Shown here in pieces: positions 26,164 through 33,787 of a stretch of DNA of 61,910 bases. Position numbers and translations under genes: made by a program. The DNA is from Bacteroidota bacterium (GTDB lineage: Bacteria; Bacteroidota; Bacteroidia; B-17B0; Aurantibacillaceae): assembly GCA_018267825.1 (NCBI GenBank), contig JAFDXR010000002.1:1-61910 (forward strand), given 5' to 3'. The notes beneath the pieces are model-generated. The model searched no databases. It had not been told where the DNA came from and saw only the letters and a program-made list of their open reading frames with translations. Each line of letters opens with the position of its first letter. The first letter of the stretch is position 1.

Positions 26164-27954
26164 ATGACAATCGAAGAAGTAAATAATAGAATATTGATGC
26201 TGGAAACAGCAGCCTTCAAGAATGAATCTGTTGGTAATGCAAGAGGAATCAATATAGAAATACCAGCTCAAGAAAAACGTATAATTACATTCGAAAATTT
26301 TCATTTCCTAAGTAACACATTTATAAGAAATGTGGAATTTACCGGGGTAATATCTTTTTTAAACTGCACTTTCTCTGGCCTTCTTTCATTAGAGAATATG
26401 ATTGTTAATGATGATGGAGACGAACCAGATAACCCCTCTGTTACCTTTGCAGGATGTGATTTTAATGGGAAAAGTGTAGTGATAGTCAATAGCCATTTTG
26501 CTGCTGAAATAAACTTTAGTCTAAGTAAGAATATTAGTAGACTTTCGGTAAAAAAATCTAAGTTTGATAAGTTATGCTCTTTTATTGATACTAATATTGT
26601 AGCTGGTATCGAAATGGACTCAAATGAGTTTCAGGCATTTGAAATTTATAAACTAGAAGTTGTAACAACTTTAGTTGCGGATTGTAGTTTTAAATCTATT
26701 CTTCTGCATAATTCTAAGTTTGACGGCATTTTTTCGTTAAAAAGTTCTGCAATAGAGGGTGAGTTTTATATTACTGATTGTTTCTTTCATAGCGATTTTA
26801 ATATACGGGGATTAGTAAACTGCGGAGAAAATTCCAAACTGCATATTAATCAATCTTCGTTTGATAAACCAGCAACAATTAATTACAGTGATATAAGTGG
26901 TGAATCTAAAGTAAATGATATAAGTGATGAATCTAAAGTAGATGGATTTAGACAATTGTCAATTGGTAGTATTGTTTCAAATAATGTGTTTGAAATTATA
27001 GGCAACCCTGACGCGATGCATGTTAATGTTGTTAGGAATATTAAAGTAGCACCGACGAATCGCTTCCAAGGGCAGCTTAAGATAGAGCATCTATCTATTG
27101 GTACATTGTATGTCACTGGCGAAAACTACACCGGGAATATTGTTTTGAATAATCTTATGATTGGTGTGAAATTTTTGATGTACAAATTTCTTAACTACTC
27201 CAATTTTCAGCTTATTAATATTGACACGAGGGTGGGGGCTTATGATCTTAGTTTTGAGGTTGTGGAGTCTCATTTGGATAAAGTACAATTTATAAATTGT
27301 CGCATTGATAAATTTAAAGATTATCTGATCTATAATTCAAACCTGTCCCAAATTCGATCTTCAAATACAAAATGGTTTGATTTCAAGAAGCTTTTTAAAA
27401 AAGCAAAAGAAGATATTTTTTTTAGCTTACCTCATAACAAGTTAAATGCTAAAATAAGCATCAGTAAGTTTGATTTTATAGCAAATATGCAAGAAACCTT
27501 TCGGCAGCTTAAGCATGCTATGAATAATCAAGGGGATAAGTTCAATGCATTAAACTTCAGAACGTATGAGCATAGTGCGGCATATGAAATGATGAAGCTT
27601 GACCCATCAGCTACTTGTAATGATAAACTAATACTGTTTTTTGGTAAAATAAATAACTATGGATTGAGCTGGTCAAAGCCTCTGCTTTGGTGGGGAGTTG
27701 TTAATTTAATTATGTCAATTCTTTTAATTACAGTCACTCATAAGGCTGGGTATTGTCATTTCTCAAGTTTCATTTACCATAATAATATTTTCGTTCAACT
27801 TTTAAATCCTGTCCATAATCTTGACAATGTATTCTCAAATTCATGCTTTTCAATTGGGAATGCTGCTTATTGGCTAGATTACATTAGTCGCATAGTATCT
27901 GGCTTTTTTATTTTTGAGATCATTTCAGCTTTCAGGAAATTTATTAAGAATTAA
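26164..27954 (+). CDS. Beta-helix-like protein with C-terminal membrane helices
   Basis: 596 residues from the ATG at 26164 (a GTG four codons earlier is less likely). The first ~400 residues carry irregular short-strand repeats of pentapeptide or right-handed beta-helix type (FLNCTFSGLLSLENM, FAGCDFNGKSVVIV, VADCSFKSILL). A helical region follows, then two hydrophobic segments near the C terminus (LLWWGVVNLIMSILLITV and IVSGFFIFEIISAF). The C-terminal layout resembles ion-channel-like membrane domains joined to pentapeptide repeats, but I see no selectivity motif. It is AT-rich and directly downstream of a small XRE regulator, as in accessory or defence loci. Function unknown. Confidence 0.78.
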   Translation: MTIEEVNNRILMLETAAFKNESVGNARGINIEIPAQEKRIITFENFHFLSNTFIRNVEFTGVISFLNCTFSGLLSLENMIVNDDGDEPDNPSVTFAGCDFNGKSVVIVNSHFAAEINFSLSKNISRLSVKKSKFDKLCSFIDTNIVAGIEMDSNEFQAFEIYKLEVVTTLVADCSFKSILLHNSKFDGIFSLKSSAIEGEFYITDCFFHSDFNIRGLVNCGENSKLHINQSSFDKPATINYSDISGESKVNDISDESKVDGFRQLSIGSIVSNNVFEIIGNPDAMHVNVVRNIKVAPTNRFQGQLKIEHLSIGTLYVTGENYTGNIVLNNLMIGVKFLMYKFLNYSNFQLINIDTRVGAYDLSFEVVESHLDKVQFINCRIDKFKDYLIYNSNLSQIRSSNTKWFDFKKLFKKAKEDIFFSLPHNKLNAKISISKFDFIANMQETFRQLKHAMNNQGDKFNALNFRTYEHSAAYEMMKLDPSATCNDKLILFFGKINNYGLSWSKPLLWWGVVNLIMSILLITVTHKAGYCHFSSFIYHNNIFVQLLNPVHNLDNVFSNSCFSIGNAAYWLDYISRIVSGFFIFEIISAFRKFIKN

Positions 27955-28001
27955 GAAGGATGGGCCGTTATTACCAATAGGTAAGGGTAATAGTATTTAC
28001 G

Positions 28002-28089
28002 CCCTTGTTGGTGTTATCACCAACAAGTAAAAAAATGTATACAGCCTTGATCTCTTTGCTTCTTTCTATATCAAGACAGAAAGAAGGGG
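28002..28089. repeat. Full copy of the 88-bp palindromic element
   Basis: Preceded by TTTACG. Palindrome 28004-28013 with 28018-28027 (loop TTAT); flank ends GACAGAAAGAAGGGG. A few substitutions from the 24139 and 28351 copies. It sits between the beta-helix gene and the small Pro/Lys-rich ORF. Confidence 0.9.
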
Positions 28090-28143
28090 TAAACATAAGT
28101 GTTTTATGCAACTTTAAAATAGGTAAAAATACTCATGCAAGTA

Positions 28144-28181
28144 TTAGTTATTTGATTTAGGTTTGAAAGTAAAATAACTAA
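28144..28181. promoter_or_regulatory. Inverted repeat upstream of a small ORF
   Basis: TTAGTTATTT (28144-28153) and AAATAACTAA (28172-28181) form a 10-bp inverted repeat with an 18-nt spacer, ending 10 bp before the ATG at 28192. It could be an operator or an RNA hairpin; nothing distinguishes the two. Confidence 0.4.
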
Positions 28182-28191
28182 ATCACACTTT

Positions 28192-28341
28192 ATGGGAAAG
28201 ATTCAAGCAATTAAACCAGGGCCGAAGCCAAAAAAAGATGACGGAACAGATGATAGAAGACGGCATGTTGATCCGCCTAACCAACCAAAGCACCCTACTT
28301 TGCCACCTCATAAACCTACACCCCCACCTAAAAAGAAATAG
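28192..28341 (+). CDS. 49-residue Pro/Lys-rich small protein
   Basis: ATG at 28192, TAG at 28339. The product is almost all Lys, Pro, Arg, Asp and His (for example KPGPKPKKDDG and PPHKPTPPPKKK) and is probably disordered. An inverted repeat precedes it and a copy of the 88-bp element begins 10 bp after it. Codon use looks genuine, but the size makes the call uncertain. Function unknown. Confidence 0.5.
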   Translation: MGKIQAIKPGPKPKKDDGTDDRRRHVDPPNQPKHPTLPPHKPTPPPKKK

Positions 28342-28350
28342 GTTTTTACG

Positions 28351-28437
28351 CCCTTGTTGGTGTTATCACCAACAAGTAAAAAAATGCATACAGTCTTGAT
28401 CTCTTTGCTTCGTTCTCTATCAACACAGAAAGAAGGG
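28351..28437. repeat. Full copy of the 88-bp palindromic element
   Basis: Palindrome 28353-28362 with 28367-28376 (loop TTAT). The flank ends AGAAAGAAGGGG at 28438, 3 bp before the stop codon of the 28441 gene. The match with 24139-24225 continues through that gene's last ~15 codons. Confidence 0.9.
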
Positions 28438-28440
28438 GAA

Positions 28441-29184
28441 TCAATTATGCATCTGTTTTGTAAGCAGCCCATAGCACAAATCCCTGAATTGCACTTTCAG
28501 ATCAAGAATTTGCCTGTATTTTTCCTTCAGTGGTTCATTTGAGGTATTAAATAATTCGGTGCATTGCTGGTTCAGCTGTTCCAGCCTGTTTTTATTCTCT
28601 TCATAGGTTTCATCATCCAGATCACCATCGTCATTTTCCTCTTCCAGTTCGGCTATATCTTCCATCATAAATCCCAGTTCCAGCAGGTGTTTTTCAATCA
28701 GGTTCTGAAATTCGGTAGTTTCGGTTTCCAGCCGGGCTATGATCTCATTCAGCCGGGCATCATCGGCATATAATTCCAGCCGGGCCAGCGATTTCGAAAA
28801 ATTATGTTCTGCCACCTGCATATCTTCTTCTGCTTTTTTCACCTGGCCTTTGGTCTCAAACTCATTCGATTCGATATACATATTATAAGAAGTTTCCAGC
28901 CACAGGTAAAAGTTTTCGTAGGCCGATGTAATGGCTGCCTTCAGGTCGGTAAGCAGTAGCATCTGTACCTGGTTTTCCAGTTGCAGATGATGCCTCAGAT
29001 ATTCCGTCTGCCGGTCAAAGTCAGATTTAATGGTTTCTACCTTTGTTGTAATCTCCTCTATATCCTCTTTTGTAGCCACATTTTTCCCTTTTTCCGAAAA
29101 ATACGACTTAAAAAATATCAGGTACAGGCTCCCCAATAACAGCAGGGCCTGCGTGGCCAGTAAAATCACCTCGGTGTGGTTCAT
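28441..29184 (-). CDS. Membrane-anchored coiled-coil protein
   Basis: 247 residues. One N-terminal transmembrane helix (TEVILLATQALLLLGSLYLIFF, about 4-25) precedes a mostly helical cytoplasmic part with coiled-coil stretches, an acidic segment (ELEEENDDGDLDDE, about 178-191) and a conserved-looking NVATKEDIEEIT motif (35-46) seen in many uncharacterised membrane-anchored helical proteins. No enzyme domain. Its 3' end abuts an 88-bp element, and a copy of its last codons lies at 24229. Function unknown. Confidence 0.75.
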   Translation of the reverse strand: MNHTEVILLATQALLLLGSLYLIFFKSYFSEKGKNVATKEDIEEITTKVETIKSDFDRQTEYLRHHLQLENQVQMLLLTDLKAAITSAYENFYLWLETSYNMYIESNEFETKGQVKKAEEDMQVAEHNFSKSLARLELYADDARLNEIIARLETETTEFQNLIEKHLLELGFMMEDIAELEEENDDGDLDDETYEENKNRLEQLNQQCTELFNTSNEPLKEKYRQILDLKVQFRDLCYGLLTKQMHN

Positions 29185-29242
29185 GTGTTACTTGTAATTA
29201 GCAGCCTGTAGGAAGTAGTGAGGCTGGGTTTATGGTAAAAAA

Positions 29243-29276
29243 CAAAAAAGCCCCGGAGTATTATATCTCGGGGCTT
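29243..29276 (-). terminator. Terminator of the tRNA gene
   Basis: On the minus strand, GAAGCCCCGAG, a short AT-rich loop, then CTCCGGGGC and TTTTTTG: a GC-rich hairpin with one bulge and a U-tract, a few bases beyond the tRNA 3' end. Confidence 0.8.
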
Positions 29277-29282
29277 CTTCTG

Positions 29283-29355
29283 TTGTCCGACTAGGTCTCG
29301 AACCTAGACTCTTCTGAACCAAAATCAGACGTGTTGCCAATTACACCATCGGACA
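29283..29355 (-). tRNA. tRNA-Gln (anticodon TTG)
   Basis: On the minus strand the acceptor stem TGTCCGA pairs with TCGGACA. The D-arm region is GGTGTAATTGGCAACAC. The anticodon arm TCTGA-TTTTGGT-TCAGA has anticodon TTG, reading CAA. The T-arm TCTAGGTTCGAGACCTAG contains the GTTCGA loop. 73 nt with the discriminator A; no encoded CCA was required. Confidence 0.95.
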
Positions 29356-29497
29356 GTGAATTTGTTTCAAATTCGGATTGCAAAAATACTATCAATTTCT
29401 GTATTTACAAAAAAAACTAAAAAAAATCCTGCAAAAGCGTTCTCAGGCCTTTTTTCACTAAATTCGCAACTTATCGTACCCTATTTATAACCTCAAT

Positions 29498-32400
29498 ATG
29501 ACGTATAAAAATTTGAACAACATCATTGGCTGGATTGTTTTCGCCATAGCAACAATTACCTATTGCGCTACCATCGAACCAACTGCCAGTTTCTGGGATT
29601 GCGGCGAGTATATCGCCTGCGCTTATAAGCTGGAAGTAGGGCACCCTCCCGGAGCACCGTTTTTCCTCCTTCTCGGGCGTTTCTTTTCCCTGCTTGGCGG
29701 TGGCGACCCTGCCATGGCCGGTAAAATGATCAATATACTCTCAGCGCTCTGCAGTTCTTTCACCATCCTGTTCCTGTTCTGGAGCATTACCCGCCTGGCT
29801 AAAAAAGCCATTGTGGCAAAAAACGAAGAATTCAGCATGGCCAAACAAATTGGCGTACTTGGTGCCGGTATCATTGGAGCTCTGGCCTATACATTCTCCG
29901 ACTCTTTCTGGTTCTCGGCCGTAGAGGGCGAGGTATATGCCATGTCGTCCTTCTTTACGGCCATTGTATTCTGGGCTATCCTTAAGTGGGATGAGGAAGA
30001 TGACAGCAACCAAACCGGCGCACTCCGCTGGATCGTTCTCATCTCTTACCTCATGGGACTTTCCATCGGGGTTCACTTACTCAACTTGCTTGTTATCCCG
30101 GCTATCTGCTTCATTTACTACTACAAAAAATACAAATTCAGCTGGAAGGGCTTCTTCATTACCGGCATCGTTTCATTACTTCTCCTCGGTGGCATTCAGA
30201 ACATTATGATCCCGAAAATCGTAAAATTCGCTGCCGATTATGAAATCTTCTTTGTCAATAAAGTAGGCATGGGCTTCAACGTAGGCTCTATCATTTATTT
30301 CCTCCTCTTGTTTGTGTCCATCGTTGGTTTCATCATGTACACCATCACCAAAAAAGAAAATCATTACAAGATCGGTTTCTATACAGCTATTGTTTTTGCA
30401 TTCATTGCATCTATCTCCGGTTATAATGGATTTACCATCATTAGCCGCCTCGTGGTTCTGGGAGCGCTTATCTATGGTATTCACTACCTTAAAACCAAAG
30501 GCAACAGCAATACCCTCAACGTTATCATGATCAGCTTCGCCACATTGCTCATCGGGTATTCATCTTTCTTTGTGCTCATTATCCGTTCCCAGGCCAATAC
30601 ACCTATGGACGAGAACGATCCTGAAAATGCCATTACCATGCTATCTTACCTGAACCGTGAGCAGTATGGCGACTGGCCACTGGTTTACGGTCCGTATTAC
30701 AACGCACCGCAAAAATCTCAAAACGAGTTTAAAGATGGTGAGCCTGTATACGCCAAAGACGAAAAAAATAAAAAATACAAAATCGTTGATAACCGCAAAA
30801 ATTCTATCCCGGTTTACGACGACGACTATTGCACGCTATTTCCACGTATGTGGAGTCAGCAGCCTAACCACAAAGCCGCTTACGAGTATTGGGGCAATGT
30901 GCGCAACCATCACAAAACCAAAATGCGCATGAACGAACAGACCGGCGAAATGGAGCAGGTTCAGATTCCGACCATGGGAGCAAACCTCACCTATTTCATG
31001 AGTTATCAGGTTTGGTACATGTACCTGCGTTATTTCTGCTGGAACTTTGTGGGCCGCCAGAACGATATTCAGGGACTCAATGATAATGTACTTGAAGGCA
31101 ATACCATTACCGGTATCAAAGGGTTTGATGATGCCATGCTTGGCACTGATACTTCTAAAGTACCGCATGCAGCAAGCAACAACAAAGGCACCAATAAATT
31201 CTATGCACTCCCGCTTATCCTTGGTCTTATCGGGTTTGTATTCCATGTACTCCGCCGCAAGGGCGATGCTTGGGTTGTAGCCCTCCTGTTCCTGCTTACA
31301 GGTCTGGCCATTGTTATTTACCTGAACCAGTATCCGTATCAGCCGCGCGAACGTGATTATGCCTATGCGGCATCCTTCTATGCCTTTGCCATCTGGATAG
31401 GATTTGGCGCCCTCGCTATCTTCGACTTCCTTTCCAAACGCATGAACGCTAAAACAGCAGGTATTCTCGCAACCGCTGTTTCTATGGCTGTGCCAGCGGT
31501 GATGGCTTCCGAAGGTTGGGACGATCACGATCGTTCACTTCGTACCATGAGCCGCGACTTCGCCGTGAATTACCTCAATTCATGTGCGCCTAATGCCATC
31601 CTCTTTACCAATGGCGATAACGATACATTCCCGCTCTGGTATGCCCAGGAGGTAGAAGGCATCCGTACCGATGTGCGTGTAGTCAATCTCAGTTTATTAC
31701 AAACCGACTGGTACATCAACCAGATGCGCCGCGCCGCCTACGAATCGGCACCGGTACCATTTACCATCCCGGCCGAAAAATATGCGCAGGGCACACGCGA
31801 TGTTGTCGTACTCGAAAGATCCAATACACCATCATCTATCAAAGAAGCCTTAAACTTTGTGGTATCTGACGATATTCAGAAAGAAAAAATAAATGGCATT
31901 TACGAATACTTCCCTTCACGCAGTTTCTACCTTGGTGTTGATTCGGCCCGTGTTATGAAAGAAAAAGTAATTGCTGTGAAAGACACCAACCGCCTCGTGA
32001 AAAGTTTCCACTGGTCGCTCAACAACCGTTCATACATTACAAAGAACGACTTAATGGTGCTCGATCTTATTGCACACAACGACTGGTCGCGCCCTATCTA
32101 TTTTGCTGTAACCACCGGTGGCGATGCTTACCTGGGGCTCGAAGAATATTTCCAGCTCGAAGGCCTTGCCTATCGTTTTGTACCGATCAGAAACACAGAA
32201 GAAGAAATGGCGCAGGGCGGACGTGTGAATACAGAAGCCATGTACAACAACATCATGAAGTTTGAATGGGGCGGACTCGATAAGCCGGGTGTAAACCTCG
32301 ATGAAAACTGTGTGCGTATGGCAGCCAATATGCGCGTGCAGATGGCCACGCTGGCCAATGCCCTCATTCAGAAAGGCCAGAAGCAAAAAGCCAAAAAAAT

Positions 32401-32761
32401 ACTGGACATGTGTCTCGAAAAAATGCCGGATGAAAACGTGCGTTTTGATGGCACCCTGTTTACTGTCGCCGCCGGATATTACCAGATCGGTGAGACTAAA
32501 AAAGCAAACGAACTGTCGCAGCAGATTTTCGGAATCTATGAAAACGACCTGAAAGTATATAACTCTCAGAAAGGAGAGCATAAAGCGGCTTTTGGTCCGG
32601 ATATGAACCGTTGCAAAGAGATTATGCGTCGTTTTGTGATGCTTACCCAGCAGTTTAAACAAGATGCCCTTACCAAAGAATTTATGGCCCGCCTGTCGGC
32701 ACTGGTTCCACCGGAAGACCTGATGCCTCAGCAACAACAGCCGGAGCCTGTTCTTCCCTGA
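29498..32761 (+). CDS. DUF2723 polytopic membrane protein, GT-C-like
   Basis: 1087 residues. The N-terminal DUF2723 region has FWDCGEYIACAYKLEVGHPP followed by GAPFF (about 32-56): the Asp-Glu loop and GHPPG motif conserved in this family, which is related to eukaryotic TMEM260 O-mannosyltransferases. About 12 membrane helices lie within the first ~680 residues. The C-terminal ~400 residues are soluble, with a short TPR-like end (LFTVAAGYYQIGETKKANEL). It probably glycosylates exported proteins on the periplasmic side; the donor is unknown. A polysaccharide deacetylase gene starts 14 bp after its stop. Confidence 0.9.
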   Translation: MTYKNLNNIIGWIVFAIATITYCATIEPTASFWDCGEYIACAYKLEVGHPPGAPFFLLLGRFFSLLGGGDPAMAGKMINILSALCSSFTILFLFWSITRLAKKAIVAKNEEFSMAKQIGVLGAGIIGALAYTFSDSFWFSAVEGEVYAMSSFFTAIVFWAILKWDEEDDSNQTGALRWIVLISYLMGLSIGVHLLNLLVIPAICFIYYYKKYKFSWKGFFITGIVSLLLLGGIQNIMIPKIVKFAADYEIFFVNKVGMGFNVGSIIYFLLLFVSIVGFIMYTITKKENHYKIGFYTAIVFAFIASISGYNGFTIISRLVVLGALIYGIHYLKTKGNSNTLNVIMISFATLLIGYSSFFVLIIRSQANTPMDENDPENAITMLSYLNREQYGDWPLVYGPYYNAPQKSQNEFKDGEPVYAKDEKNKKYKIVDNRKNSIPVYDDDYCTLFPRMWSQQPNHKAAYEYWGNVRNHHKTKMRMNEQTGEMEQVQIPTMGANLTYFMSYQVWYMYLRYFCWNFVGRQNDIQGLNDNVLEGNTITGIKGFDDAMLGTDTSKVPHAASNNKGTNKFYALPLILGLIGFVFHVLRRKGDAWVVALLFLLTGLAIVIYLNQYPYQPRERDYAYAASFYAFAIWIGFGALAIFDFLSKRMNAKTAGILATAVSMAVPAVMASEGWDDHDRSLRTMSRDFAVNYLNSCAPNAILFTNGDNDTFPLWYAQEVEGIRTDVRVVNLSLLQTDWYINQMRRAAYESAPVPFTIPAEKYAQGTRDVVVLERSNTPSSIKEALNFVVSDDIQKEKINGIYEYFPSRSFYLGVDSARVMKEKVIAVKDTNRLVKSFHWSLNNRSYITKNDLMVLDLIAHNDWSRPIYFAVTTGGDAYLGLEEYFQLEGLAYRFVPIRNTEEEMAQGGRVNTEAMYNNIMKFEWGGLDKPGVNLDENCVRMAANMRVQMATLANALIQKGQKQKAKKILDMCLEKMPDENVRFDGTLFTVAAGYYQIGETKKANELSQQIFGIYENDLKVYNSQKGEHKAAFGPDMNRCKEIMRRFVMLTQQFKQDALTKEFMARLSALVPPEDLMPQQQQPEPVLP

Positions 32762-32775
32762 TTAAAATTGCCGAC

Positions 32776-33384
32776 ATGAATATTGTTCGTCCGCCACAGA
32801 TGCTACGTTCTTTATACAGAGACAGCCTGTGGCGGATGGATAAAACCCGCCCGGAACTTTACCTCACATTCGACGATGGCCCCATTCCCGGGCTTACACC
32901 CTGGGTGCTCGATGTATTAAAGGATTACCAGGCCAAAGCCACGTTTTTCTGTGTTGGTGATAATATCCGGAAAAACGGAAATATATTCGAACGTGTGCTG
33001 GCCGAAGGACACCAGGTAGGAAACCATACCTATAACCATCTCAAGGGCTGGAAAACCAAAACAGCTGATTACTTACACAATGCCGGGCTTTGTCAGCAAT
33101 ACACCCAAACAGCTCTTTTCAGACCGCCATACGGACGCATCAAAAAATCGCAGTACCGGGCCCTTAAACAGCACTATACCATGGTGTTCTGGGATGTGCT
33201 CAGCTATGATTACGACCGCTTTACCCCGCCCGAAACCTGTTTACAAAATGTGATAAAATATACCCGCAACGGCAGCATCATCCTGTTTCACGATAATATA
33301 AAAGCCGAACAAAATATTAAATTTGCATTGCCCCGTTTTTTGGAGCATAGTTTGAAATTAAATTATACATTTACAAGACTCTAA
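32776..33384 (+). CDS. NodB-type polysaccharide deacetylase
   Basis: 202 residues. All NodB motifs are present: TFDDGP (Asp33 catalytic base, Asp34 metal), GNHTYNH (metal His pair), RPPYGR, and the C-terminal ILFHDN with the catalytic His. It probably removes acetyl groups from GlcNAc in peptidoglycan or an envelope glycan. No clear signal peptide, so its location is uncertain. It lies between the DUF2723 gene and the HMA lipoprotein with 12- to 14-bp gaps, suggesting one operon. Confidence 0.92.
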   Translation: MNIVRPPQMLRSLYRDSLWRMDKTRPELYLTFDDGPIPGLTPWVLDVLKDYQAKATFFCVGDNIRKNGNIFERVLAEGHQVGNHTYNHLKGWKTKTADYLHNAGLCQQYTQTALFRPPYGRIKKSQYRALKQHYTMVFWDVLSYDYDRFTPPETCLQNVIKYTRNGSIILFHDNIKAEQNIKFALPRFLEHSLKLNYTFTRL

Positions 33385-33396
33385 CTTTACAGCCCG

Positions 33397-33744
33397 ATGA
33401 AGCCGATCCTGTTTATAGCAGCCACCTTAATAGTTTTAGTTACGGCATGCCATGCACCTTCACCCGAAGTTACTGCCACGTTTAAAGTATGGGGTAACTG
33501 CGAAACCTGTAAGAAAACCATCGAAGAAGCCTCAAAACTCGGCGGTGTGAAAGAGGCCAACTGGAATGTAGATTCAAAACTCATGACGGTGAAGTACGAT
33601 ACCACCAAGGTAAGCCTCGATGCCATCGAACAGAATATTGCCAAAGCAGGTTACGACAATGATAAGTACTTTGGTGATGATTACGCCTATGGCAAACTCA
33701 AAGAATGCTGCCAGTATGAGCGTAAGCCATACGAAATGAATTAA
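33397..33744 (+). CDS. HMA-domain lipoprotein, probable copper-binding
   Basis: 115 residues. Lipoprotein signal with lipobox TACH (Cys20). The heavy-metal-associated domain (about 28-95) has the CxxC site in GNCETCKKTIE, followed by the beta-alpha-beta pattern. KECCQYERKPYEMN at the C terminus adds a CC pair. Such domains bind Cu(I) or similar metals; this one faces the periplasm. Twelve bp downstream of the deacetylase gene. Confidence 0.85.
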   Translation: MKPILFIAATLIVLVTACHAPSPEVTATFKVWGNCETCKKTIEEASKLGGVKEANWNVDSKLMTVKYDTTKVSLDAIEQNIAKAGYDNDKYFGDDYAYGKLKECCQYERKPYEMN

Positions 33745-33787
33745 CTCCGTTTTTTTTCTACCTTTAAGTCTTAAATTACTTACCCGG

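Noticed and set aside
22725..28437. 88-bp elements as Rho-independent terminators
   Set aside because: The hairpin is followed by TAAAAAAA rather than a T-tract on the plus strand. On the minus strand it is followed by GGGCGTAA. Copies are also not consistently placed after genes.
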